64,000 nucleotides of DNA from NCBI GenBank assembly GCA_018806985.1, contig JADANN010000364.1:248001-312000 (forward strand), written 5' to 3'. A program made the translations under genes and the position numbers. The notes beneath the pieces were generated by a model. The model saw nothing but the letters and a program-made list of their open reading frames with translations. It did not search any database and was not told the origin of the DNA. Numbering within the stretch: position 1 is the stretch's first letter; every line of letters begins with the position of its first letter. Positions 47,651 through 59,269 of this stretch are shown here, in pieces. Source of the DNA: Angiostrongylus vasorum. Taxonomy: Eukaryota; Nematoda; Chromadorea; Rhabditida; Metastrongylidae.

Positions 47651-49069
47651 ACGCCATATTGATTAAAAGCTACTCATCGTGTTTACGAGCGGGACTGCCT
47701 GCGTGTCGTTCACGTGACATGATGAGCGAGAGCCATCCATCTTGGATACTTACTTGGATACTTGGACGGTCCGTCTTCACGAGCTGTGCGGATCCCAGCG
47801 CATATGCCATTCGTTCCCTTCTCTCGCAATCGTAGTCCATAATGGTGGTCTTGTTCGAGGATGGTAGCGCATGCGAGTCTCATACACCATCACCCGTCTC
47901 CACGCATCTCAAAAAGTTATTTTTGAAATTGGACGCCACACCACTTGTGATAGTGAGGCATTCGTCTTTTCCCATTTTTGGATTTTTTGGAATTTGTCGA
48001 ACAAGCCTTAGGAGTCTTGCACGTTGATGTTTTTGATTCCTGCACTAGGATCCGGACAGTCACTTCAAAATCATCTCCGTTGTGCTTTTGTGCCCTATGC
48101 GTACCTAGAGGTGTGTTTTGACGAATTTTAACTTTCCCATCTAGATGTTCTTTTATGCGAACACTAAGTGGTCCTACCCGTTTCCCCAATTTATTCCTCA
48201 CCGCATGACTTACATGAGCTCAAATATATTGTAACTGAACTCACGCAATCCCCGTCTCTCCCCTTATGACAGACTACACAATTTCTGAGCTGTACAAACG
48301 ATCATAGACGTGGTTGCGAACTAACTGACGGCGTAGGGTATTGGGTGGGAGGTCAATAATTGCTACACAATTTTCAGGAGCACTTTTTCTTAGGCGCCTC
48401 CTAATGGGGTAGCCTTATCTCGTCCGATGTGAAGGGTGGTTTGAAAGAGATCTTAATAAGGTCCGAAGTATTATTTTGGGAAACTATCCTACGTCTTTGT
48501 CTGACACGAGCGGTTTCTTCTTCGTAGCCATTGGAAATGGCTACTTTTTCGTGTCAAATTCAGCGATTCCTTCCTTTTCTCTTCTCCTGTGCACACATTT
48601 TTAGCCATACGTTACGTTTTTTGATGAGTGCTTTTTTTCATGTGTGAAGGATGAGAGGAGAGGTAGTGAACTAGTATATTTTTTACCACTTGGCTTCCGT
48701 TACCATTTCGTTGTGCAGCCGCTTTCTAAGAGCTTTATTTGAATGCTTAAGAAAGGAAGCCAGTTGTCTGGTTTTTTCCGCGTGAATTTATTATACTCAG
48801 ACAGCCTATTTAACAATTCAAAGTATTCATCCATCTGTTCTTATGTGGACAGACAATGAAGCAGTAGTCTATGTACCGACAATAGAGTAAAGGCCCGCGA
48901 TCGAGAACTGGAGCATCCACCTTAGGCGTAAAGGCGACGGCAAGGCTTGGCGCTAATCGCTGTCCCATGGCCAACCCCTCCAATTTGTGCAAAGTAGTGA
49001 AAACATGCACCGAACGGCTAAAAAATGTGTGCACACGAGAAGGGGAAAGAAGGAATTGCTAAACTTGTT

Positions 49070-49320
49070 ACGAAAAAATAGCCATTTCCAATGGCTGCGA
49101 TGCAGACGCCCTTCGGGTCAGACTAAAAGGTAGGGTTGTCCCCCAAAAATAGTAATATTTCAAACCTAGGTAAGGTCGCGTTTAAGCTACCTTTCATTTT
49201 AAACGAAGTAAGTTCCGCCATTGAGAGGTGCCTAAGTAAAAGTGGTCTTAAAAGTTATGCGGCGGTGATTGACTTCCTGCACAATACTCCGTCAATTGGT
49301 TCGCAATTGCCCTTGTGATC
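49070..49320 (+). mobile_element. Penelope-like element fragment, plus strand
   Basis: The plus-strand reading has IAISNGCDADALRVRLKGR, then VAFKLPFILNEVSSAIERCL and SKSGLKSYAAVI, homologous to the pre-GIY-YIG linker of the copy at 1778-2218 (IAISNGYETV; AAIKRCLRRAGL). It sits head to head with the minus-strand element at 46971-49034. Confidence 0.75.
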
Positions 49321-50011
49321 GTTTTTATGCACCTCAAAACAATCTGTGATCCGTCCTAACGGGTATGTGGGTGAATGTATTGATTATTTAATGCCGAGGT
49401 TCATAGAAAGTCGGCCTTTTAAGTTCTGTTATAGCTTATGGCTAAATCAAATTTTCGCTTAGAGAAAGCAATGAATAGATCGAAGTCAGAATCCTGGTAC
49501 CACAGGACTGCCAAATAGGCAACATTTTCTGTTCGTGAGAACGTGATCGATCTCCGCATGAGACGTGCCGTTAAGCGCCTCCCATGTCCATCGACGATTT
49601 TCTCTCCTCTCGAAAAATGAGTTCCTGTGGAACAGACGTACTGCGGGCAGGGAATATTAGAAGAAGGTTTCCATTCTCACTTTTTTTCTTCTGCTCCAGA
49701 TATTCCGATATTACATTCTCTCTCGTTGGCCTTTCTTATTCTAAGCGTTAATGTGAAGGGCAACAAGTTTATAAGACTCGTTGCGAATTACTTGTTACTT
49801 CTCCCATCGGTTGGAGACCACGTCCAACACCTAGCGGTTAATGATACTGACTTTCTTTAAACGCGGATGTTGGGAGACGAAAAATGGCTAAGCGCTGGCA
49901 TAGCCCTTCGTATGAAGTGTTTATATAAAAAAGTAGATAAGGATACGACAAAACTAGCGCTTTGATATTTCCTAATAGGAATTTCTGTTCACGAATAATA
50001 AGAGTTTCGTC

Positions 50012-50206
50012 ATGAAGTTGACGTATCTTGGGCTTACTGCTTTTTGCCTCTTAGACGGTGCTCACTCGGAATTTGATGCGATCAGAGCCGTCAAGAAGGG
50101 CGTAAAGATCGGCGTCCGAAGAGACTGTCCTGGTGCCATAGAAGCAAAGGAAGAAGCAGTCTTCATGGAGTGTCGGAAGTGGGCTCGCTTTGCCCGTTTC
50201 CAGTGA
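50012..50206 (+). CDS. Possible small secreted peptide, 64 aa, unrecognised
   Basis: ATG at 50012 starts MKLTYLGLTAFCLLDGAHS, a short hydrophobic stretch that could be a weak signal peptide (the Asp is unusual), then a basic region (VKKGVKIGVRRD) and two cysteines, ending FARFQ-TGA. Third codon positions are richer in G/C than the flanks. There is no known relative, no splice context, and the opposite strand is open too, so it may be chance. Confidence 0.25.
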   Translation: MKLTYLGLTAFCLLDGAHSEFDAIRAVKKGVKIGVRRDCPGAIEAKEEAVFMECRKWARFARFQ

Positions 50207-50324
50207 CGTCCTGTGCAATCCAAGATTTGATCACCTCTTAACGGTTGTTTCACCACCTGACATAGTAGACGAGAGACCTCAGTGTACAGTCCAGCGAGGC
50301 AGAGGATCTGCTGTTTGAACCTGT

Positions 50325-50616
50325 GTGGTTTCTTGAAGTCCCGAAACCGTCCAGACCATAGCCTTTCTCAAGTTGTCACCACCACGTGCCGTCGCCGACC
50401 TTGTGGATCAGAGGGAGATTTGCCACCATGCCACTAGTTTGGAACTAAGACCATGGTCGATCTTGGTGTCGGTTTACTCTTAACCAGGCTTCGTGATGGG
50501 AAAGCCAGACTCCTCAGTTTAGGGAGACCTTACCGGTGGGATGGATTGCCTGCTGTAGATAGCAGTCCGACACCCAGAAACACCTCCCACCCACGATGAG
50601 GAGGTAAACCGTTGAG
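50325..50616 (+). repeat. 380-bp dispersed repeat R, 5'-shortened
   Basis: Has CTTGTGGATCAGAGGGAGAT, GGTTTACTCTTAACCAGGCT, TCCGACACCCAGAAACACCT and the GAGGAGGTAAACCGTTGAGA end, followed directly by an AT-rich microsatellite. Confidence 0.85.
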
Positions 50617-50618
50617 AG

Positions 50619-50652
50619 GATATATATATATATATGTATATATGTATATATT
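50619..50652. repeat. (AT)n/(GTATAT)n microsatellite
   Basis: Alternating TATATATATATAT with TGTATATATG units directly after the end of the R repeat, upstream (on the plus strand) of the Lifeguard gene 3' end. Confidence 0.95.
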
Positions 50653-50758
50653 GCTGTTTGTTTCGCTTCTATGAGAGAGCTCTACCTGTGTTCCCAAATG
50701 CTATAGAGCATCAGCACCACACACTCACTACATGTGCACAGTTTGTGTAAATTTCCGA

Positions 50759-50764
50759 TTTATT
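50759..50764 (-). other. Probable polyadenylation signal of the Lifeguard gene
   Basis: AATAAA on the minus strand, 53 bases after the TAA at 50817, the usual spacing for a short nematode 3' UTR. Confidence 0.55.
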
Positions 50765-50816
50765 CTTATGTCGCAGCTAACTACTGCTCGGTTTTTTGCA
50801 ATCGATTCAGATCCGG

Positions 50817-53800
50817 TTAATCCCTATTGAAAAGCGATAGCAACGTGAGGAAAATCTCATAGATATCAATGAAGAGTAGTAGAGATGCAAATACATATTC
50901 CTCTGGTGATAAGTTGTATCGTCTTCCTCCCACGATCATCTAAACAGGTCATTAGTTTGAAATAAACGCTTTCTGAGTTAGAGCGCTTGAAAAGGAAAAA
51001 AAATCGTCAGAAAGTCAATTCTTCACCTGAATATCAACTGCTAGATAAACCATGAAACTAACGCAAACCAAAGCTGTGAATACTGTGTGTAAGACCTAAA
51101 ATCCTTTCTAAAAATCATATCCCTTAAACCACTCCAGTTTTTCAAAAAAAAATCGCTATCATGGTTTACAAAGTTAGAATGGAAGTTGGATCACGACTGT
51201 TTCGGAAATGCTTGTCAAACCTTTATGTAAACGAAGAGACTCAAGATCATTAAAACGACACCGAATATAGCGATGGCCGTACCAGCAGCAAAAATAATGA
51301 ACATGTGTCTGAAAACGAGCTCTTATGGGCGTGCAACTTCGCAATGGACTTCGTGAAGCTTTCTCACCAATTTTCGCTTCCTAAGTTACCTTGTTATATC
51401 GAAACTGGTCTGCGAAGCGAACAATATAATTGCACTACATGACAGAGTGGTAGTGACGAGAGCAAGCAGTACTGTAGCAGGTGGCACACGTGCACATGCA
51501 ACCATCGAAATCAGTCCTGCTGAGACAGTCTGAAATTGATCAGGATTACTTAGTGACGGTGACAGACCTGGTTCGTGCGGATAACGTTCTTTCACTTGCA
51601 ATTCCCTGGTCTTTTAATCTACACGCTTTCGTTCAACCATATAGTTTTAACTGAATGCGTTTAAACTTTAAAAAAGCCTATGAATTCATCTGTTTTCATA
51701 TGATTTTGGTAGGCAAAGGTGAGGTAAAAAGTAAATTCGTCGTCCTGTTGAACGCCTACGAACTAAATGCTCCTTTTCATGACTTTAATCCGAGTTCTAC
51801 GTGTAAGATACTCTCCATCAGAGCGCAAGCTTTCCTTCGTTGAACGCGACGTTCCATTCCGTTCAGTCCAGTGGCTCGTGGTTACAGGTAATTGGTCTTA
51901 ACATTAAGACCCCACCACATACCCACGTGTTTTCGACATCTTGGTGTGAACGGTGGTAACTATTATCATCGATCTCCGCCGTAGCTCTGATCTTCGAGTT
52001 TTCTTTCTTAATTACACCGAATACAATACTGCCAGCAACACCTTATTTATAACTTGCTCACAAGTGTTGAGTGATCGTTAGTCTTTTTGGAATAGCGTCC
52101 TGAATTGCAAAACGTACGTAAGAACGGTCATGGAGTGTTAGAGAAGGAAATAGTGCCGGCGTTCTTTGCTGTACTACATTTTATCAACGGTCTTGTAAGC
52201 TCCTCGAGCCACTCCCCTTCCCTAATCAGCCTTAAGGCGAAGCCTTTCAGCACGTTTATTCCTCATCCCCTGTTCACGTAGATGTACCATTTGGATCCGG
52301 AAATATTCATTCCGTCAGGCGTAAGTGGCGCATCATCCCTTACCAACGAACATCGGCTTCTTAAAATGCATTTGAAGCGCAATCCTCCTACAGTTGTTGT
52401 CGAAAGCTGTCGTCATTCGTTCTCCTTGGTATAAAGTCTATTTTACCAGAAGACTACAGTTAGCCAAGAGAAAAATGACTTCGTTGCTTGTTTACCATCA
52501 ACTTTCACTCCTATATATCTCATTGCAGCTTTATACTTCATGAAGATCTTAACGTATTGATATATAGAATAAGAGGCATGGTTGTCCAGAGCTTTCCTGA
52601 CAACTCCCGTCCCAACTAAATCCAAGCTTTTCTTGATCATTGTGCCGATAAAAGTAAGACCAACAGGTCTTTTGCACATCACGGTCCTCTAAAAAAAGTA
52701 GTAGTGTGGAAAAACCCATTGTCACTTACAAATACTCCTAAGAGCACAAGATTGATTGGAAAGTTGCGAGCCAGTGATTGACAACACATCAATGTAATCA
52801 TGGTGCCCATGAATACAAACCTGAACAGTTAAGGGATATAAATTTGCATTGTTAATCTTTAAAGTAAGGGTAAAGCTCGAGGTCTTTTTTGAACTGTCCG
52901 TTGTTGCTTTGTTGTAAGGCACACAGTAAAATGCGATATTTTATTTGGTGGTCTAATAATAGTTTTTGGCGTAATAGTATAGATGCCTTCCCAACGATTT
53001 ACGGCCTCATCATGGCTAGGAGGTGTTCCTGGGTGTCGGACTGCGATGTACAGCGAGGGGATTCGTCCCCCGGCAGGGTCTCCCAAGCTGAGAAGTAGTC
53101 CGGCGCTTCCATCAGGAAGCCTAGCTAAGAGTAAACTAATACCAGGATCCGCCACCGTCCTGGTATTAAAGTCGCATGGTGGCAAATCCCCCTCTGATCC
53201 ACAAGGGTACGATTGCCCGTGGTGGTGAAAACCTGGGGCAGACTTTGGCGAAGCTGACCTCGGGATTCCAGGGAACCACAGTGGCTTAACCAACAAATCT
53301 CCGATAAATGGTGATAATGCTGGGGCCCGCACAACCACTGAGGACGGGCCGTTCAAGTGTCAAGTGTTAAGTATAGATGCACGCACAAGGCAGACTAGTT
53401 TTTGGCACGATATGCGCCAATTCTATTGTCATCATATTTATAAAATGCCTCGAGTGCGAAAAGAAAAGGCTATATGCTAACTATGTGTTTCACCTAGATG
53501 CTCAACCTACACAAGAGTTCGTTACTGTAACCCTTGGAATCAAATAATCAACAAGTTTACCAGAGTGCTTTGTCCAACAAGCGCGGTATGATTGATCTTC
53601 TTAACTACCGTTCGATCGGCTTATAAAGTGTGCTCCATAAGGTTTCCACGAAGGTTGCAATAAATTGTGTTACACAGAATGCAAATAAAACCCAGTGTGT
53701 TGAGGAACTTAGGTTTCGCAAAGGATTTAGCTGCATAAACCACACCTAAATACTCTTGAGAGTCATAGTGATGGGCAAGAAACAACTGGCAGTTTGGACA

Positions 53801-55368
53801 CCAACGCGCTCCGTCATATCTCTTTAGGTTTACTAGGGATGACGGGATGACACTTTCTGAGGAGGGACGTCATCGTTTGACTAAAATACTCATTAAAAAG
53901 TAAAACAAGGGCGACACAGTATTACCGAATGGAACGGCGAACGGAAACCTGTTGATGAAAGATTCTTCTCCTACTCTCGTCTTACCAACAATACTGCTCA
54001 CTATCCGTAGTAGCGCAAAAGAACAGACTTATAATGAGCAAGGAAAAGGGCTACGAATCAATCGGAAAAAAATCAATTGATGAAGAATACATGGAGCGAA
54101 GAAGGACAGGCTATTATAGATTGTTCAGATTGTTAGGGAAGAACTTAGTAAGAGAAGAAATGAAGAACATCATGAACCGCACTGGGTTCTCTGCTCTAAG
54201 CTACTAATATGCTTAATGATCATGACCTACCTAGAGCACTCGAGCGGCATGTTCTGAAGATGAACAGGCCTAATCAACACCAGGCCGATCTTCGCAGTGC
54301 AGACCTTCGAAGAATATCCTACATTCTAGGCCTTTATAATAGGTCTCAAGAAAAAAAAATCATTTAGGGGGTTGGTCACATAGTGAGCAGAGAAAACGAC
54401 AGGTGCATGAAAAAGAACGTAAGAGTAGATCTGGAAAGAATCAAAACGATGTTGAGGGGGCCCATTAAAACGATAGGCGATTTGTTCCGTGCACGTATAA
54501 AACATCTACATTCACAGCAAAAATGAACTTTCAAATCCTCAAAATATAACTGAAATCACACCCAAATATGGCAAACTCTACTGATAGAGGCTGTAAGGGA
54601 ACGAAGCAAACGGGCGGAATTCTGGAGCGCCAATGACAAATGCAGATGGGTCAGCTAGGTATCTGAATAAGTTAGATAAGCCTTAGCAGTTCTTTTCGCA
54701 GTTTCATGCTTTGCGCACGATATTAATCTATGCAAGCATTACTTCCTTCCTTATCCTGAAAGTTATTTAAGATTATCTACACAGTGATTTATGAGAAAAT
54801 GTGAATAAACCACGAGGCAGGCACAAATCTATCATTTCGCTCCCTCAACGAACTAAGGAATAAATAAAAAACAGAAACGCTTAACGCTAAAAACAGCAGC
54901 AAAACTAGTGCATAGTATTCGTTCCTTCAAATATTTTGCTACACGATAATTTCTAATGGAACAGAGATCTGAACCAACAAGGCCAAAAGTTGGATCCAAC
55001 TGTTTCTTTGATCATCCACAATCGCACATCGACATCTGCAATCACTGGTGTCGTCATCACAACCACAACCAGAAACTAAACATTGAGAATTTTCTCCAAA
55101 ACACTTCGACATCGTATTAAAAGGTTTTCAGCACCATGACTGAGACGATGGCGAATACTTTTCGAACGAATCCTGCTCGAACAGAAGCATCATCAAAACC
55201 AAATCTGTCTTTTGTGTTACTTTCCACGTGTACCTGAGTTAATTCCGCACGTAGAGAATGGACACAAATGTACTCAAAACTGTTTAAACTTAAAACCTTC
55301 CTAACACTTACGGAATTGCTTTCATTGTAAAAATACGGATGTTCATGACCAACCGGTTCTCCATGCAT
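50817..55368 (-). CDS. Lifeguard/TMBIM family membrane protein (Bax inhibitor-1-like), 8 exons, about 255 aa
   Basis: A multi-pass membrane protein of the family that controls calcium leak and cell death at ER, Golgi or plasma membrane. Exons on the minus strand: 55368-55312, 55233-55135, 55075-54975, 52820-52730, 51529-51390, 51308-51221, 51095-51027 and 50939-50817 (TAA). Phases join to 256 codons including the stop. Family signatures are FDDASVRAGFVRKV before the first helix, ITLMCCQSLARNFPINLVLL, TLSCSAIILFASQTSFDIT, a full hydrophobic helix in exon 6, VYLAVDIQ (family YDTQ) and NLSPEEYVFASLLLFIDIY near the C-terminus. Exon 3 is the weakest: it was chosen because its 101 nt gives the right phase on both sides and about the expected residues. 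The start ATG at 55368 gives a 19-residue polar N-terminus before a GTAAGT donor. Intron 3 holds a 390-bp repeat and a retrotransposon; intron 4 holds an RTE fragment. Likely relatives are the Caenorhabditis xbx-6/tmbi/tag-120 group. Confidence 0.87.
52140..52690 (-). mobile_element. Degenerate RTE fragment in Lifeguard gene intron 4
   Basis: Minus-strand reading shows KRPVGLTFIGTMIKKSLD (family LTFIDLKKAFDS), VRKALDN and YVKIF, then MRYIGVKVDGKQ. Farther on come DDAPLTPDGMNISGS (family SDAPFTLNGTNISEC) and a decayed SRRKRAAW-type block. The catalytic FADD box is gone. It lies within the intron between 52730 and 51529. Confidence 0.78.
52982..53375 (-). repeat. 380-bp dispersed repeat R in Lifeguard gene intron 3
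   Basis: Reverse-strand full copy: TGCCTTCCCAACGATTTACG to TTCAAGTGTCAAGTGTTAAG. The 165-codon minus-strand reading frame here belongs to the repeat; the equivalent frames in the other copies are interrupted. Confidence 0.9.
53545..54660 (+). mobile_element. Degenerate non-LTR retrotransposon in Lifeguard gene intron 3
   Basis: Plus strand, with frame changes: DLLNYRSIGL, then VLHK and STKVAINCVTQN, EELRFRKGFSCINHT (family EQAGFRKGFSTIDHI). Farther on come RRISYILGLYNR, VGHIVSRENDRCMKKNVRV and RGPIKTIGDLFRARIK, which match the C-terminal GHVMR...W.PR...GRPP.RW block. The catalytic box region is decayed. It looks closer to the 46240 fragment than to the main RTE family. Confidence 0.75.
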
Positions 55369-55412
55369 TATGAATTTTAATAGCTCCACCTTGCTTAGAC
55401 GAGAATGATCCA

Positions 55413-56734
55413 AGTCAAATTATCAGATTGATAAGGCCGTTTTCTATCACAAAGCTCCCATTGATAGCTGCCTTCTTAGATAAACATTAAACATTAGACG
55501 AACGAAATTAGAAAAGAAATTTATTTCCTTGTAGGTGCAACAAAACATGTATGGTGTCCAGTAGATAAGGTGAGCACCTGGCAAGATTAGATCGCCTGTA
55601 TTTCTTGTTCTCTTTTCAGTTGCTGAATCACTTCAACAACAGTCATTCACGCTTCAAATTATGGACGCTGCGCGTCTGGAGTCGCCTAAAAAGATCCATT
55701 GATAATACTTTCATAGTTAATCCTCAAAAGGCTGATGTCGAGGTGTAGGTTGACCGACACCAATACACTGCATCCTCAGGTAGCTGGCGCGAATGTTTAA
55801 CAGAGTCCAAAAGCGGCCTACTGCGTGAGCAGAGACAGCGTTATTCAGGGATGAACTCAGTCTCTAATGCCTCAGAGTGACGCTTACTTCTAAATAGCTT
55901 ACATATCGGCGAATAACCTATAATCAGAAAGTCTGAAAGCTGAGTTCATATGTCAATGAATAACTATTAAGCATAGTAATATTTTTTATCTTAACACAAT
56001 AAAAAACGATCGCATACTCAATTGAGTACAATGTGCAGCAAAGTTAGTAAAAAAGGAGAGCGAAGAGATTATTGAATTTTATAAGGGCATTGTTTCTGAA
56101 CTGTAGCTACAACTCGGGTTGCATTGGGTCTCCCACTAATGGGTTTGGGTTAGTGGTGCAGATCAAGAGTGATATCGGATTCGTCGATGAAACTACTAGA
56201 GTTGCTTTTCTTTTCATAACCCTGACAATGAATAGACGGCATCTGTGAAAAAGTATTATTTAGAGTTAGGGGTCTGTGTTGTGGAAAACGTCCATCAATA
56301 CCATCGTTGACAATTTTTGTCTCCCACGTTCTACTTCAATAAACCACAATGAGAAAGAAATCTAGTTTACTCTCTTCGGAGTTATTATTTGGCTACTTCA
56401 TCGAGAAAAACTGACCCCAGTGAGACTCACGTATGAAAATGGAGAGATCAGATTGGAGGCCATTTGGGTTCATTATGATGACCACATTCATCTGCAGTAA
56501 CTCACTATCGTGATGCCTCTCATCTCAGTAGTGGACGCAAAATAATTGCTACAGAGATCATTTTAGTGATACTAAGTACACCATTACTAGTCGAAAGCAC
56601 TGCGCAACCGATTTCGCTGCTGAAACGATGCTCTACACAGGATATAATTTACGTCTACTTTAAGCCAAACTTGCAGAAAAAAAAAGGTGAGGCGAGAAGA
56701 AAGACAAAAACACGGAACACCATCACTGCTTGGA
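55413..56734. other. Upstream flank of the Lifeguard gene; no gene recognised
   Basis: AT-rich spacer between the start codon region and the small RTE fragment. Only short frames. Confidence 0.5.
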
Positions 56735-56840
56735 ACTCCTGCAAAGGCCTTCTAGACTTCGCCAATAAGGAGACCAAAATGGGTGTTCTCGGTATCCAGA
56801 CGGAAGAGTCACTGCCTCCGGAAAGGCGCCGATGCAAGTT
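56735..56840 (+). mobile_element. Small RTE linker fragment
   Basis: About 100 bp matching the RTE linker at nucleotide level: TTCGCCAATAAGGAGACCAA and the following CCAGACGGAAGAGTCACTGC correspond to the FANYKTKM...PDGTVTAS segment seen in the other copies here. Similarity ends near 56840. The surrounding reading frame (56566-56847) is therefore not a host gene. Confidence 0.65.
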
Positions 56841-57479
56841 GCGATGAGATTAGGTACGAGAATTTCCTACTACGCTCATTTACAAGAAGGCTTGACGGCT
56901 GAACTACAACCTCCATGGGACAAATAGTTCATTTTCATAAAATCGAGACAGCACTGCAAAGAAGCTAAAACCTGCAATTGTTGTAAACTGGAGTCCATTT
57001 CCATTTTTTTCCCTTTTCATCTTCACTTCATTTTTTTAGCTTTTATTTTTGTGAAGATATCATTGTTAACAACATCGATATGGAATACACCTTCGTGACA
57101 TTATTGCATTTTTGCTTGTGTGACTCTACTCCGTATATTGCGAGGATCCTACCACTTTTTTCTCCCGGTTCGTTGCCTCGCATCTGTCCCCGCAAAGGTG
57201 TTCGGACTACATGTTAGTTCTACTCCTAACCTGGAATCATGATATGGCTCTACGAGGGTACTTCCAGCCCTTCACTACGGACATTCGGCGGCCTTTGTGG
57301 ACCCACCGAAGCATTTCCCAGATAAGCCCAGCTACTATAGGGAGGAATGGTAGGCTTCGTCCGCACACAGCCAGATAGAACCTAGCCACTGTTACCAGTT
57401 GATAGCCAACGAGACAGAGTGGAATGTAATTTTTGGCCTCGGTGGATACTTTTAGTAATCAATCGATAGCTTGTCCAAC

Positions 57480-57790
57480 AAATGCTCTGGAAGGCTTTCG
57501 GTAACACTGTCATCATAATGAAGTCACTTTTATTCACTGTCTATTCTTTTTTCATGGCAAGGTATGATGTGAAATATGACTACAATGATGTTGAGATATT
57601 TGCAAAACTCCGGACTGGAGGTGTCTGCTGTGGTAATGGAACTCGCTACTACGCTTTCGGGCAACTGATGCGTTCACCACCACACGCTGCGAGCCCTTAG
57701 TTTCGCGATTCTTTCAACCGTCTTTTAACCCATTGTTGCTATCAGCGATCACGGGCACACCACTGCAGCTCGGGCCCTGAGTTTTGCAAA
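57480..57790 (-). repeat. SINE S2 copy
   Basis: Plus-strand reading TTTTTCATGGCAAGGTATGA, TGATGTTGAGATATTTGCAA, AACTCCGGACTGGAGGTGTC, GATGCGTTCACCACCACACG: the same layout as 10637-10809, plus the tail block. The short reading frame at 57482-57700 is repeat-derived. Confidence 0.8.
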
Positions 57791-57929
57791 TATCGCATCA
57801 ACACGAGTTTGACTATAAATATCAAATAGTGGAACAATTAACAACCGAATAGGACGTTTACAGTTGAAGATGTGTGAATCAATACCAGCTTTGATAATCT
57901 TCAACGTCTTCGCATCAACGTTAAACTAT

Positions 57930-58850
57930 GACGAGGACGAAGCTTAAGCGCTTTATATCGACTTGGTTCTTTAGGGTCATCATCAGAGATTTTAACGCTA
58001 ATATTAGACCCCAGAAGAACGTCTGAGGAACACCACAGTGATATCCACAGATTAGAATGGAACAACCAGGATGGGCGGCTGTCTGAATTTACTACTATTA
58101 TTTCTGAACAACCTAATACCATTACGACCAAGACCATTAGTGGTAACAGAGCTACTCTATCAAGGCTGGATGTGGTAGAATCCCAATGGAGGCTGGCATA
58201 ACGAAATAGACCACATCATAGTAGACTGAGGGTTTCGCTTAACCAACGTCGTTACTGTCCCAAAATTCTACACGCCATGAGACCACCGCTTTCTTCGCGC
58301 AAGATTCCATTTCCTAAGGGAAGGAGAGAAAGAACCAAGCTCAAAAAATGAAAATCCAAAACCGCCATATAATGGGGTCTATTCAGTTTATTAACCGGTT
58401 TTTGGAATGATGTCATTATTGATAACATCGACGAGGAATAATACGACCTATACAACATCTTCACGTTAGCACTATTGAATGCTGACAGTTCGAAAGTCGT
58501 TAAGCGAAGTTTGTTCTCAGAAATACTCGAACTGCTGTGACAACGCAACCAATCACGTCCGAACTTTCAACACAATCCAGACGGGCAACAAAATAAGGTC
58601 TTAAAGAGAGAAGAGCAGCAGTAATGGTCGAAGCAGCACAGACAGGGAAGAGCATTCACAAATCCCTCCGAACTTCGCCAATTACAAGACGAGACGACTG
58701 CAATCTCACGCCGAGACGGAATAGTTGCATTTTCCAGAAGGCCAATGGAGAAAAGCATTCATGTTTACTGCTCGGATCACCGGTTCCCCTTTTCAAAATC
58801 CTAAATGCTGTTTTCGTTGGTGAATAACGGAACAGCACTCACTCCTGAGA
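57930..58850 (+). mobile_element. RTE retrotransposon fragment, endonuclease to linker, plus strand
   Basis: Plus-strand pieces match RTE in order: a FYIDLVL and DFNA(K/N)I region near 57955-58020 (endonuclease, frame-broken), WNNQDGRLSEFTTIISE near 58050-58100, TKTISGNRATL, then FPKGRREKEPSSKNENPKPP near 58310-58370. The linker VEAAQTGKSIHKS follows at 58624. Stops and shifts are frequent. It ends near 58850, before any reverse transcriptase core. Confidence 0.8.
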
Positions 58851-59269
58851 GGATGAGTACTTTACAGCAACTATTCCACGAATAGTTTCTGTTTTCTATA
58901 CTATCTTATGTTTCTTACAGTAGCTATATTTCCTTATAACTATCCTACATCTATACTTGTATATTCTGCAAATTGTTTTACAGTAACCATCTCATGCATC
59001 TGCCGTGCAGATGGCTTTAAAGTAATTCGGCATCTTCTTTTTAACAAGTGTTCTTCTATGTTCGACATTTTGCGCACTGAATAAGCATCAACCAGCTGCA
59101 GGCGTTCCTCAGCATCTGCCTTTCCAATCGCCTTTTTGTATAAGCTACTGCGCTGTTATCATATGTATCTTCAATAAAAAGTTTGTTTACGCCTCAGAAA
59201 TATTCTAGTCTCCCTCTCTACAGTGTCTCTTGTTCCTTCTGTCAAACTCAGTGTATTCTAGGACTAATA

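Larger units (their letters stand above)
46971..49034 (-). mobile_element. Penelope-like element with reverse transcriptase and GIY-YIG remnants, interrupted by a SINE pair
   Basis: From its 5' side: reverse transcriptase residues GLAMGQRLAPSLAVAF and LLYCRYIDYCFIVC (the catalytic DD has become DY) at 49034-48810. Then come a WLPF...W.RKPS-type stretch, ISNGYEEETARVRQRRRIVS near 48540-48490, and a GIY-YIG remnant with RIKEHLDGK and LGTHRAQKHNGDDFEVTVRI at 48201-47917. The 3' side has a 47.65-47.72 kb block also found at 31.2 kb, then a hammerhead-like motif at 47009-46971 and a (GTT)n tract. A palindromic SINE pair (47096-47650) is inserted in the 3' part. Stops and a mutated active site show it is inactive. 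Confidence 0.85.

Noticed and set aside
52859..53356. 165-codon reverse frame as a gene
   Set aside because: It coincides with the R repeat; the same protein-like reading is broken in the copies at 7968, 15768 and 50325.
54950..55085. Cys-rich frame (SGCGCDDDTSDCRCRC) as a separate secreted protein exon
   Set aside because: The other frame of the same stretch fits the Lifeguard gene in length and phase on both sides, and the Cys-rich frame has no start, partner exon or family match.
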